From NCBI GenBank assembly GCA_027489065.1, contig JAIYAM010000023.1:1-64000 (forward strand): DNA of 64,000 nt, in the 5' to 3' direction. Both the position numbers and the translations under genes were made by a program. Below, in pieces: positions 27,701 to 37,457 of this stretch. The notes beneath the pieces are model-generated. The model ran no database searches. It saw nothing but the letters and a program-made list of their open reading frames with translations, and was not told the origin of the DNA. Positions within the stretch are counted from its first letter, which is position 1; each line of letters starts with the position of its first letter. This DNA is from Erythrobacteraceae bacterium. GTDB taxonomy: Bacteria > Pseudomonadota > Alphaproteobacteria > Sphingomonadales > Sphingomonadaceae.

Positions 27701-30700
27701 GGCGATCCTGCTCGACGGGATCAGCGCGACCTTCAATGGCATCGCCTCGCTGAATGCGATCGGCTACGGCGGCTTCGGCACCGGCGGCATTGGCGGCGAG
27801 GGCGCGGGCGGCACGGCCTTCATCGGGCAGCGCACCGGCACGCCCGGCAGCGGCACCTTCAGACAGATCACGCTTGTCGAGGCGCACGGCTTCGGCGGCG
27901 GCGCAGGGGCGGACTTCACCGGCGGCACCGGCCGCGGCGGCCTTGCGTCGGTGCAGGCGCTTGCCGGCAGCACGCTCCGGTTCCGCGCGCTCGCGGTCTC
28001 CGCGAGTGGCGAGGGCGGGGAGCGCGAGGGCCTTACCCCGCCGACACGCGGCGGCGACGGGATCGGCGGCACCGCCGAGCTGCGCAGCAGCGGCGCGGGC
28101 AGTCGGATCATCGTCGAGACCAATTCGCTGGGCGAATTCGCCGACCGCTACAACGGCGGCGCACTGCTCGCCGCGCTCGGCCTCGGCGGGGACAGCAATG
28201 GCGGTAATGGCGTGGGCGGCGCAGGCACCGGCGGCAGCATCCTGCTGCGCGCAGGCCAAGGCGGGGCGATCACCCTGCCGCAGACCCCGTTCGCGGATCA
28301 GGGGAGCCCCGGCGCGATCCGCCTTCTCGCGGCAGGCATCGGCGGCGGCTCGCGGCTCGATGGCGGCGCGGGCGGCGTGGGCACGGGCGGTAGCGGGACG
28401 ATCGAGGCTGCGGGCGGCACGATCAGCATGGGGGCCACCCAGTTCTCCGTCTATGGCCAGGGCGGATCGAGCCTCGATTCTGCGCTCGCCATCGCCGGTG
28501 GTCGCGGGAACGGCGGGCTCCGCACGATCCGCGTGACCGGCGGCGGCACGCTCACCGGCGAGTTCTCCGAAGGCCGCGCGGGCGGCTTCGGCGGCAATGG
28601 CACAGGCGGGCAGAACGGCGGAAACGCCAGCACCGGGCGCAGCCTCATCGAGGTCACCGGCGGCACTTTCAACATCGTCGGCAAGCTGCTGTGGGTCGAC
28701 AGCTCGACCGGCGGCAACGGTGCGGTCGGAGGCGATGCAAACGCGCCGGACGGCAACGGGCCCGAAGTCTCCTTCGTCGCCAGCAACGCGACCATTGATT
28801 TCACCCCCGACGCGCGCAGCGGCACAAGCGGGCTCGACATGGGATCGCGACTGACCGGCGGCAACGGCGTGAGCGTGGGCGGCAATGCCGTCGGCGGGCA
28901 GGCCCTTCTGGATGTGCGGTCAACGACACTGACGGGCGGCAACATCCGCCTTGTGAACACCGCCACCGGCGGCAATGCCGGTGGTCGGAGCGGCGGCGCA
29001 GGCGGCAATGCGGTGGCCGCGCGCGCCGACGTGCTGGTGGCCGGATCGACCATCGGGCTGGCGGGCGGGAACGAGATTTCCTCGACGGCGCGCGGCGGGA
29101 TCGGCGGCATCGGCGGGACCGCCGGCGCGGTGCAGGGCTCGTCCGGGGGAACGGTGAATGTCACGTTCAACACCTCGGCCATCACCATCGCGGCTGGGGG
29201 GCAGGCCCCCGGCGGGTTGTCGGTCTTCTCGCGCGCCATCGGGGGCGAGGGCAACACGATCGGCGATGCGTTCAGCCCGGCAGCCAATGTCGGTCTCGAC
29301 GGCGGCAGCCTCTCGCTCGACGTCCTCAATATCCAGTCCTTCTCTTCCGCCGCAGCCGGCGACATCGGCACAGGCGGCAATGCGACCAGCGACATTGCGC
29401 GGCTGACGCTTGCGGGCAACGCGCAGCTTGGCGCCGACGTGATCACCGTGCGGGCGGACGCAGTCACGTCGACCGGCGGTCGGAGCACCGCAGGGCAATC
29501 GCTGGTGAGCCTCGCGAGTGGTTCCACCGCGCAGGTCACCGCCCGGAACCTCGTCCTCTCCGCCGATGCGCGCGGGGCCGCTGCCAATTCAGGGAACAAC
29601 ATCGCCGGGCGCTTCGCGCTTACAGCGGCTGGCGGCGCGCTCGATCTCGACCGCCTCGATGTCTCAGCCCTCGGCGATGCCCTTGCCGCCAACCCCGCCG
29701 CCTCGCAGCTGACCGCGAACAGCGGGGCGATCCGCGTCACGAACAGGCTGGCCGCAAATACGCTCGGCGACATCACGGTCACGACCGGACAGGGCGGCAC
29801 GATCGGCAATTTCGCTGCGAGCGGCAATGCGACCGCCCTCGAAGCGATCTCCGCAGGCACGATCCGGACGCTCGGTGACGGCAGCGCCGGGAGCGGGATC
29901 GGCGGACAGACGATCACCCTTCTGGCGGGCCGCTCGATCGAGCTCGGCGGCAGCATGACCGGCCGGGACGGGGCTATCGCGCTCACCGCCAATCGCGGCG
30001 GCGGCCCGGCGCTTGCGAACCCTGCGGCATCGGTCATCGCCATGGCGCAAGGCAGCCGGATCGATGCCGGCACCGGCACGGTCATCGTTCGCCTCGAAGA
30101 CGGTGCGGGCGATCCCCAGCGCGTAAACGGCGCGATCACGCTGGCGAGCATTTCCGCCGCCCGCATCGATGTGCGCAATTTCGGCACGAGCGCCGGCAGC
30201 GACATCCGCGTTCTGGCAGACGGCGTGCTGAGCGCTTCGGGCAGCGGACGCGCGATCGATCTTGCCTCGCTCAATGGCGAGGTGATCAACCTTGCGGGCG
30301 ATGCGGGCCTCGTGCTGACGGGCGGCGGGCATTACGGCATCTTCGCCGCCACGCCGACCGGCTCGCAGATCGGCAGCTTCGCGAACTACGCCCGGCGCTA
30401 CAATGTCGCCAACGCGGCGGCCTATGACGCGCTCAACCCCGGCGGCAACTTCGCCGCCTTCCGGTTCGCGCCGGTCCTCACCGTCACCGCCAATGATGCC
30501 ACCCGCTTCTACGGCAATGCCAACCCGGCCTTCACGGCGAGATTCGCCGGCTTCATGCCGGGCGACGGCGTGGGCAATCTGACGGGATCACCGCTGTTCA
30601 CGACGCTGGCGACCGGATCGTCCAGCGTCGGCCAGTTCGCGATCAACGCGGCCCTCGGCTCGCTGCTGAGCGAGCAGGGGTACCAGTTCACCTTCGCCCC

Positions 30701-32381
30701 GGGCACCCTGACGATCGCAGCCCGCCCGATCACGGTGACGGCCAACAGCCTCTCGCGGATCTACGGCAATGCCAACCCGGGGCTGACCTTCACCGTGGGC
30801 GGTCTCGGGCTCGTCAATGGCGATCAGCTGAGCGGGGCCCTGACGACTACTGCGGGGCTGACGACGGGGGTCGGAAACGTCGCGATTACCCAGGGTACGC
30901 TCGCGGCGAGTTCCAACTACGCGCTGACGTTCGTCGACGGTGTTCTCTCGATCACCCCGCGTGCCATCACCGTCACGGCGAACAATCAGTCGCGGATCTA
31001 CGGCAATGCCAATCCCTTGCTGACCTACACCCTTGGCGGGCTGGGGCTCGTCAACGGGGACCAGCTCACCGGCGCCCTCGCGACGGCTGCGGGCGCGACC
31101 ACGGGTGTGGGCAACGTCGCGATCACGCAGGGCTCGTTGGCGGCGAGCGCCAATTACGCGCTGACCTTCGTCGACGGTGTTCTCTCGATCACCCCGCGCC
31201 CCATCACGGTGACGGCGGACAACACGTCGCGGATCTACGGCGACGCGAACCCGGGGCTGACCTTCACCGTTGGCGGTCTGGGGCTCGTCAATGGCGACCA
31301 GCTGAGCGGCGCGCTGGCGACTGCGGCCGGCCTCACGACGGGTGTCGGCAACGTCGCGATCACCCAAGGTTCACTGGCGGCGAGCAACAACTACGCGCTG
31401 ACTTTCGTCGACGGTATCCTGTCGATTACCCCGCGCCCCATCACGGTGACGGCGGACAACATGTCGCGGATCTACGGCAATGCCAACCCGGCGCTGACCT
31501 TCACCGTGGGAGGCTTGGGGCTGGTCAACGGCGACCAGTTGAGCGGCGCGCTGGCGACTGCGGCTGGCCTCACGACGGGCGTCGGCAACGTCGCAACCAC
31601 GCAAGGAACGCTGGCGGCGAGCGGCAACTATGCGGTGACTTTTGTCAACGGGCTGCTTTCCATCACCCCGCGCCCGATCACACTGACAGCGGACAACAAG
31701 TCCCGGATCTATGGCGACGCGAACCCGGTGCTGACCTATACGGTGGGCGGCCTCGGACTGGTTAACGGCGACCAGCTGAGCGGCGTGCTGGCGACCGCGG
31801 CCGGTCTCACGACAGGCGTCGGCAATGTCGCGATCACGCAGGGCACTCTGGCGGCGAGCGGCAACTACGCAGTGACCTTCGTGAACGGCCAGCTCACCAT
31901 CACCCCGCGCCCGATCACGGTGACGGCGGATAACATCACCAAGCTGCTCGGCCTGCTCGATCCGACCTTCACCTACGTCGTCTCGGGCGCAGGGCTGGTC
32001 AACGGCGACCAGCTCTCGGGCGCCCTCGCGCGCGATCCGGGTGAACGGGTCGGCACCTTCGCGATCCAGCAGGGCACCTTGCGCGCCAGTCCCAATTACG
32101 CGCTCACCTATGTCGGCGGCACGCTCACCATCGACGCCCCGCCGACCCCGCCCGGGTTCGACAATCCCACCTCCATCATCGATCCGATCGAGGAAGGCGA
32201 ACCGGGCGACGATCCGCAGGCCAGCGACGACGAGGCCTTCGGGATCGACTTCCCCGTCCAGCCCGATGCCTCGCTCATCGCCGGCGACACCTTGCTCGAC
32301 GACCCCGTGGCAAGCGGGAACGACACGCTGGTCTACGCCGCCCCGCGCACGGTGCCGGACGACAAGAAGGCGGACAAGTAG
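24711..32381 (+). CDS. TpsA-like giant exoprotein with MBG repeats
   Basis: 2556 residues. Signal peptide 1-36 (ending GAAEAQ), a TPS/filamentous-haemagglutinin secretion domain (about 37-300), then some 1600 residues of Gly-rich beta-helix-like sequence full of GGxGxGG turns. MBG domains follow (about 1922-2474, exact 79-residue register) and an acidic Asp-rich tail ends in DDKKADK. It should be exported by the upstream TpsB and form a surface adhesin or matrix fibre. Very few Cys residues, as usual for exoproteins. Directly followed (1 base) by a CHAT protease gene, which could process it. Large antisense frames within it are codon-bias shadows. Confidence 0.88.
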   Translation: MTRPLLLANRVRMLAGCGSAALALSLALAPGAAEAQGINADYEVVRGSAEIFDYQNVNGGQTTQILAYDRAVVIDWTPFLDQFGNALDFLPAGNEAIFQNGFGITNFAVLNRILPTANGSVAVINGSVISRIQDYSTSFRSTQILSGANQPMTSPGSTPGGFVAFYSPTGFLIGSTATFDVGQLLLTTLDTTPENFASFVDGGTLNLAATAGSTARIRIEPGARIDATSENGFFAVVAADVQMSGISNVNGSQAFVAGEVVNLRFSNGLFDIEVPLGTAASGNVLTLDGTVGGAASTGAAGDNHVIYGVAAAQKDPISMLFSGNLGFAPAQQAGIVNGEIILAANHNVFGRSVAGGAIDQGLAAQFNAKAGTSPVRADIFIDNIAATSSLMAVGTHLTRFSAANANASVSGNLLLAGGTAAEVRVGVGRSLMVGGDLLLASDAFGLISDSLALPTDADAVAGSALLEARAGSTVDIGGALRISADATAGANLGNGAAGSAQGGSARLVVDGGTLTTGGAATISAQAIGAAVQFGESEGVLRGGLAELSAQGLADVTINNSLFMTADAYHRSFGAQAAGAAYGGTARLDNGSSQVTIAGDAFLTASASGSGTDSVGAGTLADAGEARVIVDGGGLTSVGGLLSLSANALGGFNYGGSGGDALGGVALAVTRGGSGLDVTGGFFANAEATGGFGLGGGDAFGGVAGAIAETGTMNLRSNASAIARAIGGDGYFGTADGGDGVGGTAVLRAEGTLTQTASLIIGVGAIANADGEGGQGGQASSVAAGGRGGDGRGGSASRDNQADASFVGGAYILAGGDNGTLTTGALTNASARGIGGSGGSYSTYDPDQGPEDAGDGGDGFGGTARVGTALLGTNGSLGLGRAQFAGVVVDVEGSGGSGGREGGDGFFLGTGLGRAGNGTGGAALLTADGGQVITSNLDLRAVGLGGFSRAGGTGQGGRAIVSGSAGGTIVASTALLDAAGQGGFGDGGAGGRGAGGEAAILLDGISATFNGIASLNAIGYGGFGTGGIGGEGAGGTAFIGQRTGTPGSGTFRQITLVEAHGFGGGAGADFTGGTGRGGLASVQALAGSTLRFRALAVSASGEGGEREGLTPPTRGGDGIGGTAELRSSGAGSRIIVETNSLGEFADRYNGGALLAALGLGGDSNGGNGVGGAGTGGSILLRAGQGGAITLPQTPFADQGSPGAIRLLAAGIGGGSRLDGGAGGVGTGGSGTIEAAGGTISMGATQFSVYGQGGSSLDSALAIAGGRGNGGLRTIRVTGGGTLTGEFSEGRAGGFGGNGTGGQNGGNASTGRSLIEVTGGTFNIVGKLLWVDSSTGGNGAVGGDANAPDGNGPEVSFVASNATIDFTPDARSGTSGLDMGSRLTGGNGVSVGGNAVGGQALLDVRSTTLTGGNIRLVNTATGGNAGGRSGGAGGNAVAARADVLVAGSTIGLAGGNEISSTARGGIGGIGGTAGAVQGSSGGTVNVTFNTSAITIAAGGQAPGGLSVFSRAIGGEGNTIGDAFSPAANVGLDGGSLSLDVLNIQSFSSAAAGDIGTGGNATSDIARLTLAGNAQLGADVITVRADAVTSTGGRSTAGQSLVSLASGSTAQVTARNLVLSADARGAAANSGNNIAGRFALTAAGGALDLDRLDVSALGDALAANPAASQLTANSGAIRVTNRLAANTLGDITVTTGQGGTIGNFAASGNATALEAISAGTIRTLGDGSAGSGIGGQTITLLAGRSIELGGSMTGRDGAIALTANRGGGPALANPAASVIAMAQGSRIDAGTGTVIVRLEDGAGDPQRVNGAITLASISAARIDVRNFGTSAGSDIRVLADGVLSASGSGRAIDLASLNGEVINLAGDAGLVLTGGGHYGIFAATPTGSQIGSFANYARRYNVANAAAYDALNPGGNFAAFRFAPVLTVTANDATRFYGNANPAFTARFAGFMPGDGVGNLTGSPLFTTLATGSSSVGQFAINAALGSLLSEQGYQFTFAPGTLTIAARPITVTANSLSRIYGNANPGLTFTVGGLGLVNGDQLSGALTTTAGLTTGVGNVAITQGTLAASSNYALTFVDGVLSITPRAITVTANNQSRIYGNANPLLTYTLGGLGLVNGDQLTGALATAAGATTGVGNVAITQGSLAASANYALTFVDGVLSITPRPITVTADNTSRIYGDANPGLTFTVGGLGLVNGDQLSGALATAAGLTTGVGNVAITQGSLAASNNYALTFVDGILSITPRPITVTADNMSRIYGNANPALTFTVGGLGLVNGDQLSGALATAAGLTTGVGNVATTQGTLAASGNYAVTFVNGLLSITPRPITLTADNKSRIYGDANPVLTYTVGGLGLVNGDQLSGVLATAAGLTTGVGNVAITQGTLAASGNYAVTFVNGQLTITPRPITVTADNITKLLGLLDPTFTYVVSGAGLVNGDQLSGALARDPGERVGTFAIQQGTLRASPNYALTYVGGTLTIDAPPTPPGFDNPTSIIDPIEEGEPGDDPQASDDEAFGIDFPVQPDASLIAGDTLLDDPVASGNDTLVYAAPRTVPDDKKADK
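30477..32134 (+). repeat. MBG-domain tandem repeats in tpsA
   Basis: Five units in an exact 237-base (79-residue) register start at 30729, 30966, 31203, 31440 and 31677, flanked by one divergent unit before (from 30477) and one after (from 31914). Each contains xITVTADNxSRIYGxANP, GGLGLVNGDQLSGAL and NYALTFVDGxLSITPRP. Near-identity at DNA level marks a site prone to copy-number change. Confidence 0.92.
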
Positions 32382-32382
32382 G

Positions 32383-35300
32383 ATGGCCCGCCTCCACCAT
32401 CGCGCCCTTGCACCCCTCGGCCTTGCGTTGGGGCTCGTGCTCGTTCCGATGCCCGGCATGGCGCAGGGCGCCCCTGCGGCCGGGACGGAGCGCGTCAGCC
32501 TGCGCGACACCTTCCCTGTGGGCTCGAACGGGCTGTGCGAGGCGCAGATCCTCGCCGCGGAGCCGGGGGCGGGGGTGCTCGACCGGCGCTATTCGGTGAT
32601 CTGCCGCGATGCCGCCGCCCCGGTGGGCACCGTGTGGGTGGTGCATGGCCCGGCCGGCGCAAAGCCCGACGCCTTCGCCGGCGAAGCGGCGCAATGCACT
32701 CCGGCAGGCGCGTTCGATCAGGTAAAGGGCGCTCTGCGGTTCACCTGTTCGCGCGAGGGGAGCGTGATCCGCACCGATCTGCTCATCGCCCGGCGCGGCT
32801 CGCGCACTTTTGCGGCCAGCGGCATGTCGGCCTATGCCAAGGCGCTCGAACTCGCGCTCGCCTCGGTGGAGAGCGACCGGATCGTCCCCGGCAACGTTGA
32901 GATTCCGCTCACCAGCGCCACGGACGATCTTGCCTTCGCCCGCCAGCAGGCCGAAGCGATCGCCGCCGATCAGGCGCTCGCCGAAGCCTATCGCCGCGGC
33001 AATGCCGGCAACTTCGCCGAGGCTGCCGAGTTCTTCGCGGTTTCCGCAGGCACGCTGACGGGGCCTCAGGGCGCCGAGGCGCGGCTCAATCAGGCTTTGC
33101 AGCAATCGAACCTCGGCAATTATGCCGAGGCCGCCCGGCTGTTCGCCATGGCGCGCAGCGAGAGCGCGGCGAGCCCGGTGCTGGCGCGCCTGCTGCGCAA
33201 CTATCTCGCGATGGATGCGCTGAACCAGCGCCGCGCCGAGGCGGCGATCGCGGTGCTCGACGCGCCGCTCTCCAGCGATTTCGGCGATGTCGAGGACCTG
33301 CGCGCGCTCAGGATCGGCCCGGCGCTCGCCGTCCAGCTGGCAAGCGAGAGCGAGCGCGTGACCAGCGCCTATTCGGCAAGCCTCACCCCGCGCGAACGTG
33401 CGCAGCTGCTCGACGGGCAAAGCGCCTATCTCAAGGCGACTGCACTTCGCCTGCTTGGCCGCGTGGACGAGGCGGCGGTGCTGCTCGGTGAAGCGGAGGC
33501 AAGCCTCGGAGGCGTGCGGCAGGGCCGCGTCGTCTCGATCGGCTGGCTGCGCGCACAGGTGCTGGGCGAGTTGGCGGAAGCCGCCGAGCGCGGCGGGCGG
33601 CCTGCCGATGCCGAGGCACTGCACAGCCGCGCAGTGGCGCTGCTCGCTGCGACCTATCCCGCCTCGCCTGCCTATGACAGCGCCCGCGCACTGCTCGCCG
33701 GCTTCTATGCGCGCGCCGGGCGCGGGTCCGAAGCGCTCGCGCTCTACCGCGACATCATCGCCGACGCCGAAGGGCGTCCCCTGCCTTCGCTGCGCGGGCT
33801 TCTCGCGCCCTATTTCGATCTGCTGCTGGCCAGCGGAGAGGACAATGGCGGGGCGGCCGACATGTTCGCTGCCAGCCAGCTCCTCCAGCGCCCCGGCCTT
33901 GCCCAGACGCAGGCGGTGCTGGCCCGCGAGCTGTCCGGCGGCACCGACGAGGCCGCGCAACTGTTCCGTTCGAGCACCAATCTGGGCCGCGCCATCGAGC
34001 AGCAGCGCCTCGCCTTGCTCGAGCTGCGCAGCAACCCCGCCGGAGGCACCGACCAGGCCGCCGCCGTCACCGCCCGCGAGACCGAGCTTGCCCAGTTGCA
34101 GCAGCAGCAGGCCGAGGTGCTCCAGAAGCTCGCCGCCTATCCCCGCTACCGCGCGGTCACGGGAAGCGCCATCGGCCTTGCCGACCTCCAGACGACGCTG
34201 CGCGAAGGCGAGGCCTATGTGAAGCTCGTCACTCTCGATGATGCGGCCTACGTGATCTACGTCACACCGAAGGCCGCGCGCGCATGGCGCGCCGATGCGA
34301 CGCCCAAGCAGCTCGACAGCCTCGTTACAACGATCCGCGAGAGCATCGCGGTGGTCGAAGGCGGGCGGGTGCTAACCTATCCCTTCGACATCGCCCGTGC
34401 GCGCGAACTCTACGTCCGTCTCTTCGCGCCGGTCGCCGAAGAGCTGTCCAAGGTTCGCCATCTCGTCTTCGAGCCTGACGGCGCGCTGCTCAAGCTGCCG
34501 ATCAACCTGCTCGTCACCGATGATGCGAGCGTCGCTGCCTATCAGGCGAGGATGAACGCGAAGGACGCCGACGAATATGATTTCCGCGGCACCAGATGGC
34601 TGGGTCGGGGAACCGAGATCAGCACCTCGGTGGCGGCTTCCGCGTTCCGCGACGTCCGCGCGGCACGGCCCTCTGCCGGTGCGCGCGCCTATCTCGGCCT
34701 CGGCGAGAACGCCCCGGACCCCAATGCAGGCTCTCAGCCCGGAGAACGCTGCACCTGGTCGCCGAACATCTGGGCGAACCCGATCAAGGCCAAGGAGCTG
34801 CGCGCGGCTGCAGCGAAGTTCGGCGACACGGCGCGGGTGCTGACCGGCGGCGACTTCACCGACGTGGCGGTCGAGACACTGCCCGAGCTGCGCCAGTACC
34901 GCGTCCTCCACTTCGCCACCCACGGCCTCGTCACCGCGCCCCAGCCCGGCTGCCCGCCGCGTCCGGCGCTGCTGACCAGCTTCGCGCAAGGCTCGGCTTC
35001 GGACGGCCTGCTCAGCTTTGCCGAGATCTTCGGCCTCAGGATCGATGCCGACCTTGTCATCCTTTCGGCCTGCGACACCGCCGGCAGCGCCACCCTCGGC
35101 GCGACCCGCGAGGCGGGGGTGACCAGCGGCGGCGACTTCGCCCTCGACGGGCTGGTGCGTGCCTTCGTGGGGGCAGGCGGGCGGACGGTGCTGGCAAGCC
35201 ACTGGCCGGTGCCCGACGACTTCGACGCGACCGGGCGGCTGATCGGCGGGCTTTTCGCGGCCGACGGCCGCGCGACGGCGGAGGCGTTGATGGCCTCGCA

Positions 35301-35394
35301 GACCGCGCTGATGGATGACGCCGAAACTTCGCACCCGTTCTACTGGTCGGCCTTTGCCGTGGTCGGCGACGGCGCGGCGCGCCTCGCGCGCTGA
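32383..35394 (+). CDS. Exported CHAT-domain (caspase-like) TPR protein
   Basis: 1003 residues. Signal peptide 1-27 (ending PGMAQG), an Ig/unknown N-domain to about 170, tetratricopeptide-like helices (about 190-620, with A-x2-Y/F-x-GN repeats), then a CHAT domain (about 690-1003). The caspase-type dyad is intact: His847 in HFATHG and Cys897 in LSACDT, with ASHWPVPD downstream. It is probably a periplasmic cysteine protease. Starts one base after the tpsA stop, so TpsA or the lipoprotein are natural substrate candidates. CHAT/TPR proteins accompany haemagglutinin-like genes in some cyanobacteria and proteobacteria. Substrate here is inference. Confidence 0.87.
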   Translation: MARLHHRALAPLGLALGLVLVPMPGMAQGAPAAGTERVSLRDTFPVGSNGLCEAQILAAEPGAGVLDRRYSVICRDAAAPVGTVWVVHGPAGAKPDAFAGEAAQCTPAGAFDQVKGALRFTCSREGSVIRTDLLIARRGSRTFAASGMSAYAKALELALASVESDRIVPGNVEIPLTSATDDLAFARQQAEAIAADQALAEAYRRGNAGNFAEAAEFFAVSAGTLTGPQGAEARLNQALQQSNLGNYAEAARLFAMARSESAASPVLARLLRNYLAMDALNQRRAEAAIAVLDAPLSSDFGDVEDLRALRIGPALAVQLASESERVTSAYSASLTPRERAQLLDGQSAYLKATALRLLGRVDEAAVLLGEAEASLGGVRQGRVVSIGWLRAQVLGELAEAAERGGRPADAEALHSRAVALLAATYPASPAYDSARALLAGFYARAGRGSEALALYRDIIADAEGRPLPSLRGLLAPYFDLLLASGEDNGGAADMFAASQLLQRPGLAQTQAVLARELSGGTDEAAQLFRSSTNLGRAIEQQRLALLELRSNPAGGTDQAAAVTARETELAQLQQQQAEVLQKLAAYPRYRAVTGSAIGLADLQTTLREGEAYVKLVTLDDAAYVIYVTPKAARAWRADATPKQLDSLVTTIRESIAVVEGGRVLTYPFDIARARELYVRLFAPVAEELSKVRHLVFEPDGALLKLPINLLVTDDASVAAYQARMNAKDADEYDFRGTRWLGRGTEISTSVAASAFRDVRAARPSAGARAYLGLGENAPDPNAGSQPGERCTWSPNIWANPIKAKELRAAAAKFGDTARVLTGGDFTDVAVETLPELRQYRVLHFATHGLVTAPQPGCPPRPALLTSFAQGSASDGLLSFAEIFGLRIDADLVILSACDTAGSATLGATREAGVTSGGDFALDGLVRAFVGAGGRTVLASHWPVPDDFDATGRLIGGLFAADGRATAEALMASQTALMDDAETSHPFYWSAFAVVGDGAARLAR

Positions 35395-35399
35395 GGGCG

Positions 35400-37457
35400 A
35401 TGTCCGAACCCGCGACCGATGCGAGCGTGCTGCCCGGGTGGTTGGCGCGTGGCTGGCGCAATGTTCGCGAGGCGGGCGCGGTGCAGCTTTCGGCGACTGT
35501 CATGGTGCTCGCCATCGCGGTGTTCATCGCCCGCTTCAGCTGGGTGCTGCCCGGCGGCGGTGTCGCGACCCCGCTGACCAGCGAGGCCGAGCGCGCGTTC
35601 TATGATCTGCGCGCCTATTACGCCGCCGATCTGGTCGAACAGGACCCGCGGCTGGTGCTGGTGGTTTATACCGACCAGACCCTGATCAACGCCCGCAAGC
35701 GCTCGCCGCTGGACAGGGGCCTGCTGGCCAAGGCGCTCAAGAACCTCGACGCGATGGGTGCCAAGGCGATCGGCATCGACATCCTCTTCGATCAGCCGCA
35801 GGACGAGGACGAACAGCTCATCGCCACCCTGAGGGCGATGCAGACCCCGGTCGCGGTCGCCTATGCCACCGTCGCGACCAACGAGGACGACGTCGTCTAC
35901 GAGCAGCAGCAATATCTCGACACCTTCCAGGCGCGGCTCAAGGGGACCGGAGCGGTGCCGGCGAGCATCCGGCTCGACAACACCTTCGGCGCGACGCGGG
36001 TCTGGCCCAAGATCGTCCCGGGCCTGCCGCCGCTGTTGGGGCGGGCGATGCTTGCCGAGGCGGGCGAGACCGCACCAGCCTTCGCGGGTTACGAAGGCGC
36101 GATCGACTATCGGCGCCCCAAGTACGTCGACGCCCCGCTGTTCGCCTCGCTCCAGATCGATCTCTTCGCCGAACCGGACCCGGAGGTGCTGCCCTTCCTC
36201 GCCGAGCAGATCAGGGGCAAATACGTCCTGATCGGCGGCGATATCGTCGATTACGACCGGGTCGAGACGACCTTCACCTCTGTCGATGGCGAAACGCCTG
36301 CGGGGATCGCTGTGCATGCCGACATCATCGCGCAGATGCTCGACGGGCGGCGGCTCGAGCCGATCCCGGCGTGGATGGTCTGGGCGATGGCGGTGCTGGT
36401 GGTGCTGACGGCGGTGCTGACCGCGCTTCTCGAATGGCGCGCGCGGCGGCTGGCGCCGGTTCTGGTGGGGCTGCTCGCTGCATTCGTTGGCATTCCGGTG
36501 GGCCTGCAATTCGCCAATGTCGACACCTACGGGCTGCCCGCCTTCGGCTGGTTGATCGGCTGGATCATGGCCTTCACCGCAGTCACCACCGCGGCCCGCG
36601 CGGCGGGCGCGGTGCAACGCAATTTCGCTGCGGGCGCGCTCGGCAAGTATATCCCTCGCGATATCGCGCAGGCGATCATCGACAAGCCCGAGTTGCTTTC
36701 GCTGGGGGGCGAGAAGCGCGAGATCTTCGTCCTGTTCAGCGATCTCGAGGGCTTCACCGCGATGAGCCACGCGATGCCGCCGGAGACCGTCGCCAGGCTT
36801 CTCAATCGTTATCTCGACATGCTCAGCCAGGTGGTTCTGGATCACGGCGGGGTGATCGACAAGTTCGTCGCCGACGCGGTGGTCGCCTTCTGGGGCGCGC
36901 CGATCGCCCGCGCCGACGATGGCGAGCGGGCTGCGCGTGCGGGCTACGCGATATGGCAGGCGGGCGAGGCCTTCCGTGCGGAGGTCGCGGCGATGGACGC
37001 AGGCCTGCCGGCAATCGGCCGCACCCGTGTCGGCCTGCATCACGGCGAGGCGGTGGTCGGCAATTTCGGCGGGGCGACACGCATCCAGTACACCGCGCTC
37101 GGGGATTCGATGAACACTGCATCGCGGCTCGAGGCGGCCAACAAGGCGCTCGATACAGCAGTGCTGGCGAGCCGCGAATTCGCCGAGGCCTCGGGGCTTG
37201 CGTGGTGGCGGGCGATGGGCCGGGTGCGACTGCGCGGCCGGGCGCAGCCGGTCGACCTGTTCGAGGCCGCGCCGGACTTTCCCGAGGACGACCGCGCCGC
37301 ACTCGCACAGGCCTGCGCGCTGGCCGCCAGCGATCCTGCCCGGGCAATCGACATCGCGCGCCACGTCGCCAGTCGTCACGCGCAGGATTTGGCGCTACAG
37401 TCGCTGCTGCAGCGATTACAGCAGACCCACGGGGAAGGTACTTATGTTCTCAGCTAG
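35400..37457 (+). CDS. CHASE2-domain class III adenylate/guanylate cyclase
   Basis: 685 residues. N-terminal TM (about 30-50), periplasmic CHASE2 sensor (about 55-330), two or three TM segments (about 325-400), cytoplasmic class III cyclase domain (about 435-610). Catalytic set intact: metal Asp448 in LFSDLEGFT, Asp492 in DKFVADAVVAFWG, Asn572 and Arg576 in GDSMNTASRLE, with Lys before Phe in DKF favouring ATP. It converts ATP (or GTP) to a cyclic nucleotide in response to an envelope signal. Starts 5 bases after the CHAT stop and overlaps the FecR-like gene by 14 bases. Likely partner of the cNMP-binding oxidoreductase and CpdA-like enzyme encoded further right. Confidence 0.92.
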   Translation: MSEPATDASVLPGWLARGWRNVREAGAVQLSATVMVLAIAVFIARFSWVLPGGGVATPLTSEAERAFYDLRAYYAADLVEQDPRLVLVVYTDQTLINARKRSPLDRGLLAKALKNLDAMGAKAIGIDILFDQPQDEDEQLIATLRAMQTPVAVAYATVATNEDDVVYEQQQYLDTFQARLKGTGAVPASIRLDNTFGATRVWPKIVPGLPPLLGRAMLAEAGETAPAFAGYEGAIDYRRPKYVDAPLFASLQIDLFAEPDPEVLPFLAEQIRGKYVLIGGDIVDYDRVETTFTSVDGETPAGIAVHADIIAQMLDGRRLEPIPAWMVWAMAVLVVLTAVLTALLEWRARRLAPVLVGLLAAFVGIPVGLQFANVDTYGLPAFGWLIGWIMAFTAVTTAARAAGAVQRNFAAGALGKYIPRDIAQAIIDKPELLSLGGEKREIFVLFSDLEGFTAMSHAMPPETVARLLNRYLDMLSQVVLDHGGVIDKFVADAVVAFWGAPIARADDGERAARAGYAIWQAGEAFRAEVAAMDAGLPAIGRTRVGLHHGEAVVGNFGGATRIQYTALGDSMNTASRLEAANKALDTAVLASREFAEASGLAWWRAMGRVRLRGRAQPVDLFEAAPDFPEDDRAALAQACALAASDPARAIDIARHVASRHAQDLALQSLLQRLQQTHGEGTYVLS

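Noticed and set aside
25395..28259. 954-codon minus-strand open frame
   Set aside because: Shadow of the Gly-rich part of tpsA. Composition is Arg/Ala-rich and has no recognisable domain.
26600..28500. Recurring GGCGG-type short repeats as a CRISPR array
   Set aside because: Units vary in length and encode in-frame Gly-rich turns of TpsA. No constant repeat or spacer size.
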